This document shows positions 22,042-33,420 of a DNA stretch of 64,000 bases, piece after piece (the stretch's first letter is position 1; each line of letters starts with the position of its first letter). This stretch comes from Chamaecrista fasciculata (Eukaryota > Streptophyta > Magnoliopsida > Fabales > Fabaceae). The stretch covers positions 115,918-179,917 of the forward strand of contig QANZ01045227.1 of the NCBI GenBank assembly GCA_003254925.1, read 5' to 3'. Under the pieces are notes generated by a model that worked only from the letters and a program-made list of their open reading frames with translations, did not search any database and had not been told where the DNA came from. The translations under genes were made by a program, and so were the position numbers.

Positions 22042-24813
22042 ATGGTGAAGGCTTCGAAGAAATTCTCAAGTCGCAAGGGGGGAAGGGACAGTGCCTCGTC
22101 GTCAATTCCTGACGACGGGATTCCGGTCGCTCGTTATCTTGACCCGACGACTGCTGCAAAGAGAGGGATTCATGTCGTTGAGACGAAGGGAATGAAGGTA
22201 GGCTGGGGAGGTCCCACCATGGAGCTTGACCTGTGGTGGGAGATTCAGTCGAAGTTGGCACGGGTAGAGGCTGATGGTGTCGAGGCTCTGCGCCGTGCCC
22301 GAGGCGTTGTGCCATGGTCGAACCCACAAGGGTTACCTTGCAACGTTCCTATCGACCCAAAAATCACATTGGAGAGGTCGAGGTTCGCAGATCCTGCTGA
22401 GCTTGCTCTCCTGAATGAGACGTATTTTGCCCCGGGTACTCCAATAAGGAGGTTGGGGCATGTTGCTCGCCACATAAAGGAAGGCGTCGAGGGTTTTGGT
22501 AGTGAGAGGTACGGTTTTTCACACGAAGGGGGTTTCCTCTTCAACGAGCACGTTCTTCAGAATGTCGGGATACGGTTCCCTCTATCGGACTTCGAAATAG
22601 AAGTCCTGAACTACATAAACTGCTGCCTGGCTCAGTTGCATCCGAATTCGTGGCGGCTTCTCGCGATTCTGCAGAATGTTGCGGCAGACCTGGGCGTGGA
22701 GTTGACCGCTAAGGTTTTGTTCTGGTCCTACTGGGTAGAAAGTAAGAATGGGGGGTGGGTTAGCCTCCATAATCTGAATAAGCCTGGCAGATACAGTGTT
22801 TTGTCTGCCAATGTCAGTAGCGTGAATAAGTGGTTGGACTACCATTTTTTCGTTTCCTGGGAGCCGGTTGATCGGCGGCCTTGGTATCTGAATGACGAGG
22901 GTCATCCTCTGTTTCCTCTGTCCTGGTCAGAGCCAATCGTCGGTCAGAGGATGTTGCCGAGGGAGAGCTTGTGCGCCGAAGAGCACCGAGCCGTCAAGGT
23001 GCTGCTATTGGCGGCAAAACAGGATGGAAACGACTACAAAACGTGGGGTAAGTGTTAGCCAGCAATGCTCTGCTTGTCCTTTGTTTTCTGTTTCCGAGTT
23101 TATTTTGCCTGACTGCTTTGTGCATGTTTCTTTGTTTCAGTTATGCATCATCTGGGATTCCGCGGTCGGTTGGAGTATTTCACTCGGGCCACTTCTTGCT
23201 GTGACGGCTTTCTGACGCCTGCTTCTCCGGCGACCCTCCGTCTACCCCTCGTGCCTCCTGCGGTTGGAACAGGCGTTAAGGGTGTCTTACCCTCAACGAA
23301 GAAGGGGAGAGAAAAGGTCGTTTCCGCCGAGAGTCCTCTTGGGAGGGGTGCCTCTCGGGCATCGGATCAATTGGTGTTATGTGAGGATGAGGAAGGGGTC
23401 GAGGAGGACCCCAGTATAGCTCTAAAACGTCGAGGGTCGTCTCAGTATTTTTCGGCCCAAAGGGGGTCGTCGGATAACCCAACTGCCCTGGAGGGTAATG
23501 ACGACGCCGAAGAAAGGCCCGACGAGGGGGTCATAAATGTTGACAGTACGTCGTCGGGTGGTGAGGACTCTGGCGGGGAGGACCTGCTGACCATAAATCA
23601 GCTAGTCAGTGGAGGTGGGATTTCCGAGAGCCTGCCAACCGAAGAAGAGAGAGTTCATCCGTCGGATGAAGTGCTGGCCACTGAGGGGACTATATCCTCG
23701 CCAGTAGACGAAGGTTTGCGTGCCGGAGGGGGAACCCCGCCACCAGAAGATGAAAGTTTGATCGTCGGTGAAGGTACCGTGTTACCCGGAGACGAAGTCT
23801 TAACCGGTGGGGGGAACAACGATCCACCAGAGGAGGTGGTCCAGACTGCTGGAGGGGCTACGATCCCACCTGAGGGGGTGATTCCATCTGCCGGAGGGAT
23901 GACTTCGTCACACAGAGGTGGAGGTTCGGGTGATAGGGAGAATACGTCGGGTGATGGGGAGAAAACTGCCCCGACTGGAAACAACGAGGGTTCTGATGCG
24001 GGGCCATCGAGCGGGGTGACGGCGGAGCCTACTGATGCTTTGAATCCGCGATATCCGGTGCCAGCTCCGAAGGGGGGAGTGTTGCCGGCGGATATCCTAG
24101 GCAGCAGCATCAACCCTTTCCTATTCATGGAGTCTTCCTGCACACGGGCCAGCAAAGACCAAATGGATGCTATGGTAGTGAAGATCCCTCGGGACGTTGC
24201 TGGCGACGCCATTAAGCATGGTTTAGAGTCTTGTCGCCGGATGGTAGTGATGTACCGGCAATTCGAGGACATCCGGGACAGGAATGCGCTGCACAAGGCG
24301 CGGTTAGCCGAGTCTGAGAAGAGAGTTGCCCTCTTGGAGAAGCAAGTGACAGACCTTACCGCCGAGCGCAGTAAGTTGCTAAAAGAGTTGGAGGATGCTC
24401 GCGCCGTGGGGGTGTCCAAAACTGATGAATTGCTGAGAACACAGGCGGAGGAGCATGGCAGAGTGCTTGATAGCCTTGTGGAGGGCTACGAGTCGTCGCT
24501 GGATAAGCTCCGAGGGGAGAAGTGTGCGGCCGAGGATGCCTTGGCCTCTGAGCGGATGGCATCTCAAACTCGTCTTCAGGAAGTTCGCGCCGAGAAAGAT
24601 GAAGCTGCGCGAGTGTCTGCCGAGGAGCTTGCCGCCAAGCGGAATCGTTGGATGTCGGAAATGGATGCCCTTCGTCGTGAGCACTCAGCCCTTATTAGTG
24701 AGCTGAAACGCGAGCACGAGGTTGCAGTGAGCCGGATGGCCACGACCCACAGCCTGTCTCTTGCTGCGATGACTAAAGGGTTGGAGGATACCCTGAAAAA
24801 TGAGCGGGCTTAG
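22042..24813 (+). CDS. Antisense extra ORF of the Tat retrotransposon
   Basis: Exon 1 is 22042-23047 and exon 2 starts at 23141; the 93-nt intron has GTAAGT and TTTCAG borders, and the frame continues across it. The first third matches the plant 'putative gypsy type transposon' family (Transposase_28-like, from memory): a compact domain with motifs such as RFPLSDFEIEVLNYINC. The middle is acidic and low-complexity, with a repeating unit of about 15 residues rich in G, P, D and E (23660-23910). The last third is a long coiled coil (about 24240-24810; heptads such as ALLEKQVTDLTAERSKLLKE). A TAG at 24811 ends the frame, but homology-like reading continues beyond it. The function of such ORFs in Tat elements is unknown. 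It points opposite to gag-pol and converges with its 3' end. Confidence 0.75.
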
Positions 24814-25278
24814 CTCCAGTGGGAAGGTCGATGCTTTTATGAGAAGGGGTTCATAAATGGGGTGAGGCAAGTCGTTCACTTCAATCCGGAGGCTACTCGG
24901 GGTCTGAACGACGTGCATCCGATGCGAGAGGTGGCAAACGGAGTGATCGTGGACCGAGTTCTTCCCCTGGAGAAGTGTCCGGAGCGTCCTACCGACCCAG
25001 TTGAGAGGGAAGAGTCCTCTAGGGGCAAATTGGATGTAGAGAGGATGCTTCTTGGTGTAGCATTTAGTGCTCCAGGTGTTCACGCGGCTGCTATAGGTGT
25101 GTCCCCTCCTCGGCAGGGTGAAAGGCCTAGGTTGGGCCTATTTGGCGGTAAAGGTGACGGGGAGGGTGGTGTTGCCCAAGCCAGAGATGATGTTCCCCCA
25201 AATGACTCCACGAATGTAGATTCCTCGACTGAGGATTATTTGGTTGATGAGCCTGTGTCGACGCCGGGGGCCGTATAG
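24814..25278 (+). pseudogene. C-terminal part of the antisense ORF beyond an in-frame TAG
   Basis: The same frame stays open for 154 codons after the TAG at 24811-24813, with similar codon use and an acidic tail ending VSTPGAV. This suggests the ancestral ORF ended at 25278 (about 1,047 aa) and that the TAG is a later mutation, plausibly C to T or G to A at a CAG or TGG codon. Confidence 0.6.
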
Positions 25279-25702
25279 CTACCCGTTGATGTATTCCCTT
25301 TTTCCCCCTTCTATCCTTTACTCTTTTGTTCTCTTATTTGTAATGACTGCAGTTACTTGTACAGAATATTCATTTACAAAAGATGTATGGCCAATGTTGG
25401 CGCTTTGCGTTGTTTTGCTATTTAAGTATGTTATAGCAAGTATTACTTACTTGTAACGACGTGTTACTATGTGTGAGTCACGTTGTTTTCTCCTTGAGTT
25501 ACTCGTGACGTGGCTAGCCGGAGCAGGTAACTCTGACCTACGGAGCGTTGTAGCTCGATTGTCCGAGGCGTAGGGAGGCGTCCCTCCCTGCCTGCGTAGA
25601 GGACTGAGTGCCTGTTTAGTCATTCGTAATAGAAAGAGAAAAGGCGATAAAAGGAAGAAATACAACTTTCATTACGCTTTCAATAAAGTTACATGAAGTC
25701 CG
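25279..25702. other. Spacer between convergent retroelement ORFs
   Basis: 424 bp between the end of the antisense ORF and the end of integrase. It presumably holds the 3' ends of two converging transcripts. No ORF supported. Confidence 0.5.
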
Positions 25703-27947
25703 TCATGGAGACAAGTATTTCTTAAGTTTTGCTATGTTCCATGGGTTAGGGAGATGATTCCCTCCCATGGTCTCCAGGCGATAAGCACCCCCTGGGAGTG
25801 CTTCGTAGATCCGATATGGACCCTCCCAGTTGGGTCCGAGTTTGCCTTCCGCGGGGTTGACCCTATTGTTGGCGACTTCCCTCAGGACCAGGTCTCCGAC
25901 GCGCAACGTGCGTTTTTTGACCTTGGTGTTGAAGTAGTTCGCTATCCTTTGCTTGTATGCCGCCATTCGGATTAGTGCTGTCTCCCTCATCTCTTCGGAG
26001 ATGTCCAAGGAGGCTTGCGCTAGGTCTGGTTTTGCTGTTCCTCGTAGTAGAGGACTCTGTCGGAGGCTGCTCCAATTTCTGCAGGGATCATGGCTTCACA
26101 GCCGTAAGCCAAGGCGTATGGGGTTTCCTTGGTTGCAGTCTGTTTCGTAACACGGTAAGACCACAAGACCGAGGGCAGCTCATCCACCCATCTTCCTTTG
26201 GCGCTGTCCAGGCGTTTCTTCAATCCCTTGAGGATAATCCGGTTTGCCAGTTCCGTTTGCCCATTTGTGGCGGGGTGCTCCACGGATGTGGTTTTTAGCC
26301 TCATGTGGTAGTTCTCGCAGAACTCCCGGAACTGTTGGCTGACGAACTGGCGCCCATTGTCCGTTATCAGTGTGTGGGATGCCAAAACGAGTAATTATGT
26401 TTTTTAGGACAAACTTGGTGATTGCCGCCGAGGTGATGGACGCTAGGGGCTCTGCCTCTACCCACTTGGTGAAGTGATCGACGGCGACAACCAAGAATTT
26501 CCGCTGGTTAGTGGCCTGCGGGAATGGTCCCAGGATGTCTATGCCCCATACATCGAATGGCCACGGCGCTTGTAGAGGATGCATATCCTCGGCCGGCTTG
26601 TGTATGATGTTTCCGTGGCGCTAACACTTATCACAGGTTTTTACAAGTTTGTCGGCATCCTTGATGATCCCCGGCCAATAGAAGCCTGCCTGGAGTGTTT
26701 TTCTTTTCAGGGTTGCCGGGGCCTGGTGGGAGCCACATACCCCCTCGTGTAGCTCGCGGAGGATGTAACTGGCTTCATCCGGGGGAACACACCTCAGTGA
26801 AGGGGATGAGAATCCCTTCTTGTAAAAGGTTTCGCCGGATAGGAAATACCGGGCAGCCCTTCTTGTCAGGTTCCTCGCTTCCGTCTTGTCGGCGGGGAGG
26901 GTACCATCCTTGAGGTACGCTATAATCGGTGTCATCCAGGTAGATACCCCCTTGATCTGGTTTACTTCTTCCTCGTTGATCGAGGGTTGCTCTAGAGTGG
27001 TACAGATGATGGAGTCCCGTCCTGCTTTGTTGGGTTTGTTAGCCAGCCTTGCCAACTTGTCGGCACGGGAGTTCTGGTCCCTGGGGACGTGTTGGAACTC
27101 GACCTTTCGGAATTTGGCAGCTAGGCGCCGTGCTTTGGCATGGTACTTGAGGATGGTTTCTTCCTTCGCTTCGAACTCTCCCTTCATCTGCTGAACTACC
27201 AATTGGGAGTCACTGTTGATGGTCAGCTCCTGCGCATTTACCGTGAGGGCCAGCTCCAGTGCTGCCAGAAGGGCCTCATATTCCGCCTGGTTATTCGTAG
27301 CCGGGAAGCGTATTTCAATGGACTGCTCGATGACCATCCCGTCTGGCGCCTCGAGGATAACACCGGCTCCTTTCGATTTGCTCGAGGAGGCACCATCCAC
27401 GTGTATCAGCCAGGTGCTATTGAGTATTTCCGGCGAGGTCATCTCGGCAACAAAATTCGCTAAGGCCTGCCCTTTGATGGCTTTGCGAGGTTGGAACATG
27501 AGTCCAAACTCGGAGAGCTCAATGGCCCAGTAGGATAATCGCCCGGCGACGTCGGGCTGGTGGATTACCTGCTGTAGTGGTCGGTCGGTTCGGACGACAA
27601 TCTGATACTGCTGGTAGTAAGGTCGCAGTTTCCTTGTAGATACCAGCAGAGCGAACGCCAGCTTCTCCAGCATGTGATATCGTGACTCGGATGGTGTTAG
27701 GACTTTGCTGGAGAAGTATATAGGCTTTTGCTCCTCTCCTTCTTCGGTAACCAATGCAGAGCTAACTGCCTGATCGTTAGCAGCGAGATAGACGTATACT
27801 GGCGTCTCCAGCCTGGGGGTGGTCAATATCGGCGGCTTTGCCAGATATTGCTTCAGCTCCAGGAAGGCCCTATCGCATTCCTCCGTCCACTCAAAATTCT
27901 TTCCTCCTTTGAGGGTTTTGAAGAATGGGAGGCAGCGGTCGGCGGAC
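25703..27947 (-). pseudogene. Decayed pol: RNase H, second RNase H and integrase
   Basis: From 27947 downward, a gypsy RNase H comes first (KPIYFSSKVLTPSESRYHML, then RPYYQQY). It is followed by a second, archaeal-type RNase H (WLIHVDGASSSKSKGAG, NNQAEYEALLAAL, INSDSQLVVQQ), a Tat hallmark. Integrase has its zinc-binding N-terminus, a TAG (26621-26623) just after KTCDKC, and a core with WGIDILGPFPQA and ITDNGRQF. The core changes frame near 26385 and again near 26010; the C-terminus ends KLKKYLSP at 25703. The stops and shifts make it non-functional as it stands. It follows the RT part across a 263-nt intron-like segment. Confidence 0.85.
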
Positions 27948-28210
27948 CTGGTTAGCGATTTTTAGACGCTCTGTTAGTACTCGTTGTATAAGTAAAACAG
28001 ATAAAGTATTTACACAAGGAGAAGATCTTTATTAATGTAGTTAAAAGCTCGCGGTGTGCAAGCGTGAGTACAGCGTCCGGAACTTGTATGTCCGGGTAGG
28101 AGATTACAAAAATGTGAGTAAATGCAAACAGGGAGGGGGGAGGGGGGGGGATTTCGCCCCTTTGATTAACTACTTGCGTCAAAAAGTAGGAGTATCACTG
28201 TCGGCGCTAC
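27948..28210 (-). other. 263-nt intron-like or inserted segment inside pol
   Basis: Between an RT part ending IHRFLA and the RNase H part resuming SADRC, 263 nt have no pol homology. Removing exactly 28210 to 27948 (GT at one end, AG at the other, CCAG|G on both sides) restores the reading frame. A TACTAAC word lies about 25 nt before the AG. CCAGGT also occurs at both ends, so an insertion with a short target duplication is the alternative. Confidence 0.55.
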
Positions 28211-30015
28211 CTGGCAAGGAAGCGATGAATAGCGGCGATCCGGCCGGTTAGGCGTTGTACCTCCTTGGGGTTCTTGGGGGGAGACATCTCCATAATTGCT
28301 TTGCACTGGTCGGGGTTAACCTCTATTCCTCGTTGGGAGATGAGGAATCCGAGGAATTTGCCCCCTGAGACGCCGAAAGCACACTTCGACGGGTTGAGGC
28401 GCATCTAGTACTGTCTCAGTATCGAGAAGATCTCCTCCAGGTCTTTTAAGTGATTTCCGCCGGCTTTTGTTTTGACGACCATATCGTCGAAGTATACCTC
28501 GATGTTCTTTCCGAGGTGGTCCCGGAAGAAGAGGTCCATCATTCGTTGATAGGTGGCGCCGGCGTTCTTTAGGCCGAATGGCATGACCTTATAATAGAAG
28601 ACCCCCTTGTCTGTGATGAAGGCCGTCTTCTCTACATCTCGCGGATCCATGCGGATTTGGTTGTATCCGGAGAAGGCGTCTAGGAAGCTTAGGGTGGCAT
28701 GGCCGCTGGTTCCGTCGACGAGTCTGTCAGTGCTAGGCAACGGGTATGGGTCTTTTGGACATGCTTTATTCAAGTCAGAAAAGTCGACGCACATACGCCA
28801 TTTGTCGTTGGCCTTCTGGACGAGGACAACGTTGGACAGCCATGTTGGATACTTGGTCTCGCGGATGAAGCCTGCCGCCAGCAGCTTGTCTACTTCTTCT
28901 CTGGCTGCTTGCTGGCGATGCTGACCCAAGTTCCTTTTCTTCTAGAAGACGCCGGGTCTTCCGTCGACATTGAGGGAGTGATAGATGATATTTGGATCAA
29001 TCCCCGGCATGTCTGATGCCGACCATGCGAAGATATCTCTGTTCCGGAACAGGAACTGAATCAACGCTTCTTTTTCAGATGGAGGGAGAGTGGCGCAGAT
29101 GTTCACGGTTTGTTCCGGCGCCTCGGGAAAAGCTACTGCCTCCATTTCATCTGAGGGCTGCGGGTGATTCTGGGGGATCTTGTCCCTTAGGTCAACGATT
29201 TCGCAGTTCATCACTGCGTGTTCTTTCTCCTTCCCTTTCTCCGAGGAGGGCTGTGGGGGGGCCCGGCTTGCCTCTGGTCTGGCCAAGCTAGTGGCATAGC
29301 ACTGTCTGGCTACCTCCTGGTTTGCCCGTACTTGACCCACACCATGGGGGGTGGGGAACTTCATCAACAGGTGTGCCGTGGACACTACGGCTCGGGCAGC
29401 GTTCAGGGAAGGTCTGCCAAGGATAGCATTGTAGGCAGATGGTGTCTTCACGACGACGAAGATAGTCGGAATGCAGATACACTTCGGGTCTTCTCCCAGC
29501 GTTAAATTCAGTTCAATCATCGCCTCCACGGGGACCTGGGCTCCGGAAAAGACTATCAGGTGCTCGTTGAAAGGGGATAGTTGCTCTCTGGAGAGGCCCG
29601 TATTTGAAAAAGCGTCCCAAAATAGAATGTCAGCCGAGGATCCCTGGTCAACCAGGATCCTTTTGACGTTGTACCTCCCCACCCCGGCTGTAATGACCAT
29701 CGGGTCGCATTCCTCGGAATCGACGTCTGCCAGCTCTTCATCAGTAAATATTATCGGTTCCCCCTGAGGTGCGTGGGGCTTCTTGAGATAATCCAGTTTC
29801 ATGACGGATCTCCTCATCCGCTTCCGTGATTGCGGGCCCCTCCTCCGACGGTCTACTCCGCCGGCTATGACATTAATGGTTCCCAGCATCTGAGAACCCG
29901 TTGTGCTTCTTCCTGCCCCTCCCTCCGGGGGTCTGTCGTCACGACGGGGCCTTTGCTGTCGGCTTTGGTCCCCGCCACGATGTTCTCTGTCGTCGTCGCC
30001 TCTCCGCTTGTTGTC
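28211..30015 (-). pseudogene. Decayed pol: protease and reverse transcriptase
   Basis: The frame runs from the gag stop (30016) down to 28211 with in-frame TAG codons at 28942 and 28405. Protease shows the active-site region RILVDQGSSADILFW, with DQGSS in place of the usual DTGS or DSGS, and the flap-end motif NAILGRPSLN. RT shows WRMCVDFSDLNKACPKD, DAFSGYNQI, MPFGLKNAGATYQR and the catalytic YFDDMVVK. The part after 28405 continues as the RT thumb (CAFGVSGGKFLGFLIS). Gypsy order protease-RT-RNase H-integrase holds. Both stops are TAG, as expected from CAG decay. Confidence 0.85.
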
Positions 30016-31675
30016 TCACTTCACATACTTCCCCAACCGTCCGTTCTGGATCAGGGTCTCGATCTCGTCTTTCAACGAGATGCATTCGTCTGTGGTGTGG
30101 CCATGGTCCCGGTGGTACTCGCAATACCGGCTTTGGTCTTTAGGTCTGTCGCCGGGGCGTGATTTCCGTGGGGTGAGGACGGGGAAGATTCCCAGTCCTT
30201 GGGACACTGCCAATATCCGGGACCGTGAGACGGTGAGGACCGTGTATACGTTAAACCGTGCCCGAGAGGCCGTCGGCTGTCTGTCGCTACCCCTTTCCTG
30301 CTGGGGGTTCTTTGATCTGTCCTGCCGGGGTGGGTCCCGGCGACGCTGGTCACCACGATACTGATGCTGTGGCTGCTTGCCGCTAGAACTCATGTTTGCG
30401 AACCTGTTCTTCTGGGAGGTGAACGCGTCCTCCTTGATAATGAACTCCTGAACCTTCGACAGCAGCTCCTCCAACGAGCTGGGGTTCATGAAAGCCAGCT
30501 CTTTGTGTGTCTGCCCGGGGCGGAGGACTGCCTGGAAGGCGTGCACCGCCACACTGTCCTCTAGGTCTTTCACTGTGAGGCACTTCTGGTTGAACCGATG
30601 CAGGAAGTCACGGAGAGACTCATGTTCTCCCTGGTGGACGTCGGCCAGGACAGACGCCGGTTGTTTATATACCACGCTGGTGGCAAATCTCTTCTTGAAC
30701 AAGTTCTCCATGTCTCTGAAGCTGTGGATGCTGTCATTCGGAAGTTTGGAGAACCAGATGAGACCTTCTCCCACAAGTGTGGTCGGGAATAGCTTGCACT
30801 TCTTCCCCTCTGACAGGTTGGCAATCTGCATACAGGCGTGGAACTGCCGGAGATGATCATCCGAGTCTTTTTGTACCGTCATAACGGGGCAACTTCATGG
30901 GCATCTTGAACCCGGCTGGTAACTCGTCCTGTTGGATATGGGGTGCATAAATCCCGGGAGATGGCATCGGGGGCGCTGGGGGCGTCGGTGCCACCGTCGA
31001 AGGGCCCGATGAGGGGTTGGCAATCACTGCGGAGTTAGTGGATGGCAAGTGTTTAGCCAGAAGGTGCCACAGTTCGGGAGGTACATTCCACTGCTGCATC
31101 GTGGATTCTGGCAATCCCTGGGAGGCGGTGGCCTGATTCACCATCGCTGGTTCATTTCGTTCTTTGCGGGCATGTTCCCCTCCCCGAGCCGATAACGTAG
31201 CTTCCGGGGGGAGATGTGTGTCAGTAGTGATGTAATACTCTGGCGGAGGGGACTCGGTTGTTTCTTGTACTTGCTTTCCTTTGGCGTTGGAGCTGGTCAT
31301 TTAGCTGAAATGCTTCTCCATGAACTGGTTAAATTGTTCTTCCATGTTCCGGCGTAGGGAGGCCATGTCGGCTACGTGTGCAGCCCTTGCCTCCCGCAGT
31401 TCAGTCTGAATGATCTCATGTATCTCGGCCGTGTATGGCGACGGCGTCACGTGAGGCTCTTCGTCCGTGTGCTGATGGAAGCCGGCGAGAGAAGTCAGGG
31501 GTGTAGGGGTTCTCTCGCTGTGCAACATGGGTCTTGGAGCACTCCTGGGGGAAGTCCTGAGGTCACGCTCGTGTGTGGCGTCTCCCGCTTGTTGATGGTG
31601 ATCTCTTGAATGGCTCGACCCCGGAGGAGCGTTTGCAGAGCTCGGGGGTAGCTGGTTCTCGTTATGGGGTTCCAT
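30016..31675 (-). pseudogene. Decayed gag of the Tat element
   Basis: Starts at the ATG at 31675 with a Pro/Ser/His-rich leader and meets a TAA at 31301-31303. It continues in frame from 31300 to about 30870, where a one-base shift (A-rich stretch GTACAAAAAGAC) moves it to the frame that ends with TGA at 30016. The capsid-like region has DDHLRQFHACMQIANLSEGK and the zinc-knuckle-like CEYHRDHGHTTDEC near the end. It would encode the particle protein of the retroelement. The TGA separates it from protease in the same frame, so the ancestral form was probably one gag-pol ORF. Confidence 0.82.
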
Positions 31676-31990
31676 TGCCGAGAACGTCGTAGCTTGAGTT
31701 CACAGTCAGAGACAACAACAAGGGGTTAGCACATAGTACAAGTATGACCTCCACGTAGAACCGTACCAAGGTCTCTCGGGGGTTGAGCAAAAGAGAAAAA
31801 CCGGGAATAAACGATTTGGAAAAAGAGAGTCGTGAACAGAAGCAGAGCAGAAAGTTGCGAAGAGTGTAGGGGGAGCTGGGTGGAGTTCGCGGAAGGACTC
31901 TCTTCCCTACGAGGTACTCCCCGTTGTGTGTACGTGTCTTAGCAACAGCTAAACAGAGGGGGGAGAGATAACCGGAGTTTCCTCATCTCT

Positions 31991-32007
31991 CCCCACAGAC
32001 GGCGCCA
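31991..32007 (-). other. Primer-binding site
   Basis: On the minus strand TGGCGCCGTCTGTGGGG starts one base after the LTR end. It begins with the TGG expected for a tRNA 3' CCA end. It does not match the common initiator-Met site (TGGTATCAGAGC); TGGCGCCGT resembles tRNA-Asp-type sites known from Tat/Ogre relatives (from memory). Confidence 0.75.
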
Positions 32008-32008
32008 G

Positions 32009-32617
32009 TGAAAACTACAAAGCTGGATTAGTATAAATCTAACCTTGAGTTCACAGTAGAAAGGCAGTCTCCGGTCGTTTGAGGTCGTCGGATCCTGCAA
32101 GCAAGAATGCACAGGGGGTTCCCTGCGATTCTCCTCCGATGCTTAAGTTAGAGAGAAGATCAGAGAATAATGGAGGATAGTCTTTTTTAGAGTGAGAGTC
32201 GTTACCTTAGAAAGGGCTCCCCCTTTCCTTTTTATCCTCCTTCCCTTTTGTCCCATGTTCGTACGAGGTTTCTCAGGGACGTTAGGGGTGTTCTCGGGAT
32301 GTGTAAGGAAAAAGGGGGTTGGTGTAGCTTTCTGGTCTTGATGTGACAGCTATCACTGCCAGGGTATGGTGGGATGTCCAACCTTCCTTCCTGGTTGTCA
32401 GTGATAGCCAAGAGTGCTTTTCGTCGACTCTTCTGCGTGCAGGGGGCGTTTCAGTCCTTTCGCGTGTGTCTCTCCTCCTGTTACGTGCTTTCAAGGATCT
32501 TCGCATTTAATGCCAATATCTTGGCATTAAATGCTTGAGTGGGAGGGAACCTGCTTGGGTTGCCTCCTCGGCGGGTGTCTCTAGTGTTCTGATATTAATT
32601 CCGAGGAGTGTATATCA
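32009..32617 (-). repeat. LTR (5' LTR of the minus-strand element)
   Basis: 609 bp, TG...CA, paired with 20791-21399 and followed by the AATAC target duplication. On the minus strand it precedes the primer-binding site. It lacks the tandem array that follows the other LTR, because that array belongs to the internal side. Confidence 0.93.
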
Positions 32618-32622
32618 AATAC

Positions 32623-33420
32623 AAATTTTACTTAGAAGATAAAATACCCACACAAAACAATAATATGAGTCCTTGGCTAGCTCTCTCTCAAAGCAAAAAT
32701 AGGTGTCTATCATATAAAAGTTAAAAGTAAGAGGTGAGTCGAAACTCAGTGACTCATCACTATTATAGTTGTGGTGTAGGACACCATCATGTAGGGAATT
32801 GGATCACAAACAAATATCAACATTCATATTAAAGAGCAAATCTATATATAAATATTCCTTTAATTACAATAACCCGACATAAGTGACAATTAACGTGAAG
32901 AGAAATAAGGAGCAAATGAGACAACACAACAAGGAAAAACTTGTGAACTTTTGAGGGAAAGTAAAATACAAAAAGAAACATTTATTTAGATCAACTTAAC
33001 AGAATTAAGGGATTTCAAGGAAATCATAATGTAAAGATTCATTTAAGAAAAATAAATCTTAAATAAAGTTTTGATAAAGAAGATAATAAAAGTCTCAAGT
33101 TTTTTTTTCGGTAACAAAAAGTCTCAAAAGTTTTTGTTAAAATGAAGTTTGGGTAAGGAAAAGGAGTTTATGAAATTATCTTTTCTAATGACTTTCAAGA
33201 ATCAAGAATTTGATAAAGAAGAATAGTAACTTGAAGAATGAAGAACAATGTTATATGGGGCTTCATATATATGAGCGATTAATTGAATCTTGATAAGTTC
33301 AAGATTAGGATTAAAAACCATCTTAACAATTAATGAAAAGACGAATCTTATAAAATCACACTTTTAAGAATATTTTGAGACCAAGACTTTGAAGGAATCG
33401 ATTATGCAATGTGCTTTAAC
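32623..33420. other. AT-rich intergenic DNA
   Basis: No gene, RNA or clear repeat seen between the Tat element and MITE copy D. Confidence 0.5.

Larger units (their letters stand above)
20786..32622 (-). mobile_element. Ty3/gypsy Tat-type LTR retrotransposon, complete but decayed
   Basis: An 11,827-bp element (20791-32617) flanked by the 5-bp duplication AATAC (20786-20790 and 32618-32622). Both LTRs are 609 bp, start TG and end CA, and differ at about 11 positions by eye. gag, protease, RT, RNase H, a second archaeal-type RNase H and integrase lie on the minus strand. A separate intron-containing ORF on the plus strand sits between integrase and the downstream LTR. The second RNase H and the extra antisense ORF are hallmarks of the Tat lineage. 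gag-pol has at least five in-frame stops and several frameshifts, so this copy is unlikely to move on its own. Confidence 0.9.

Noticed and set aside
23655..24419. 254-codon minus-strand frame
   Set aside because: It is the shadow of the plus-strand antisense ORF, whose frame has the splice sites and coiled coil.
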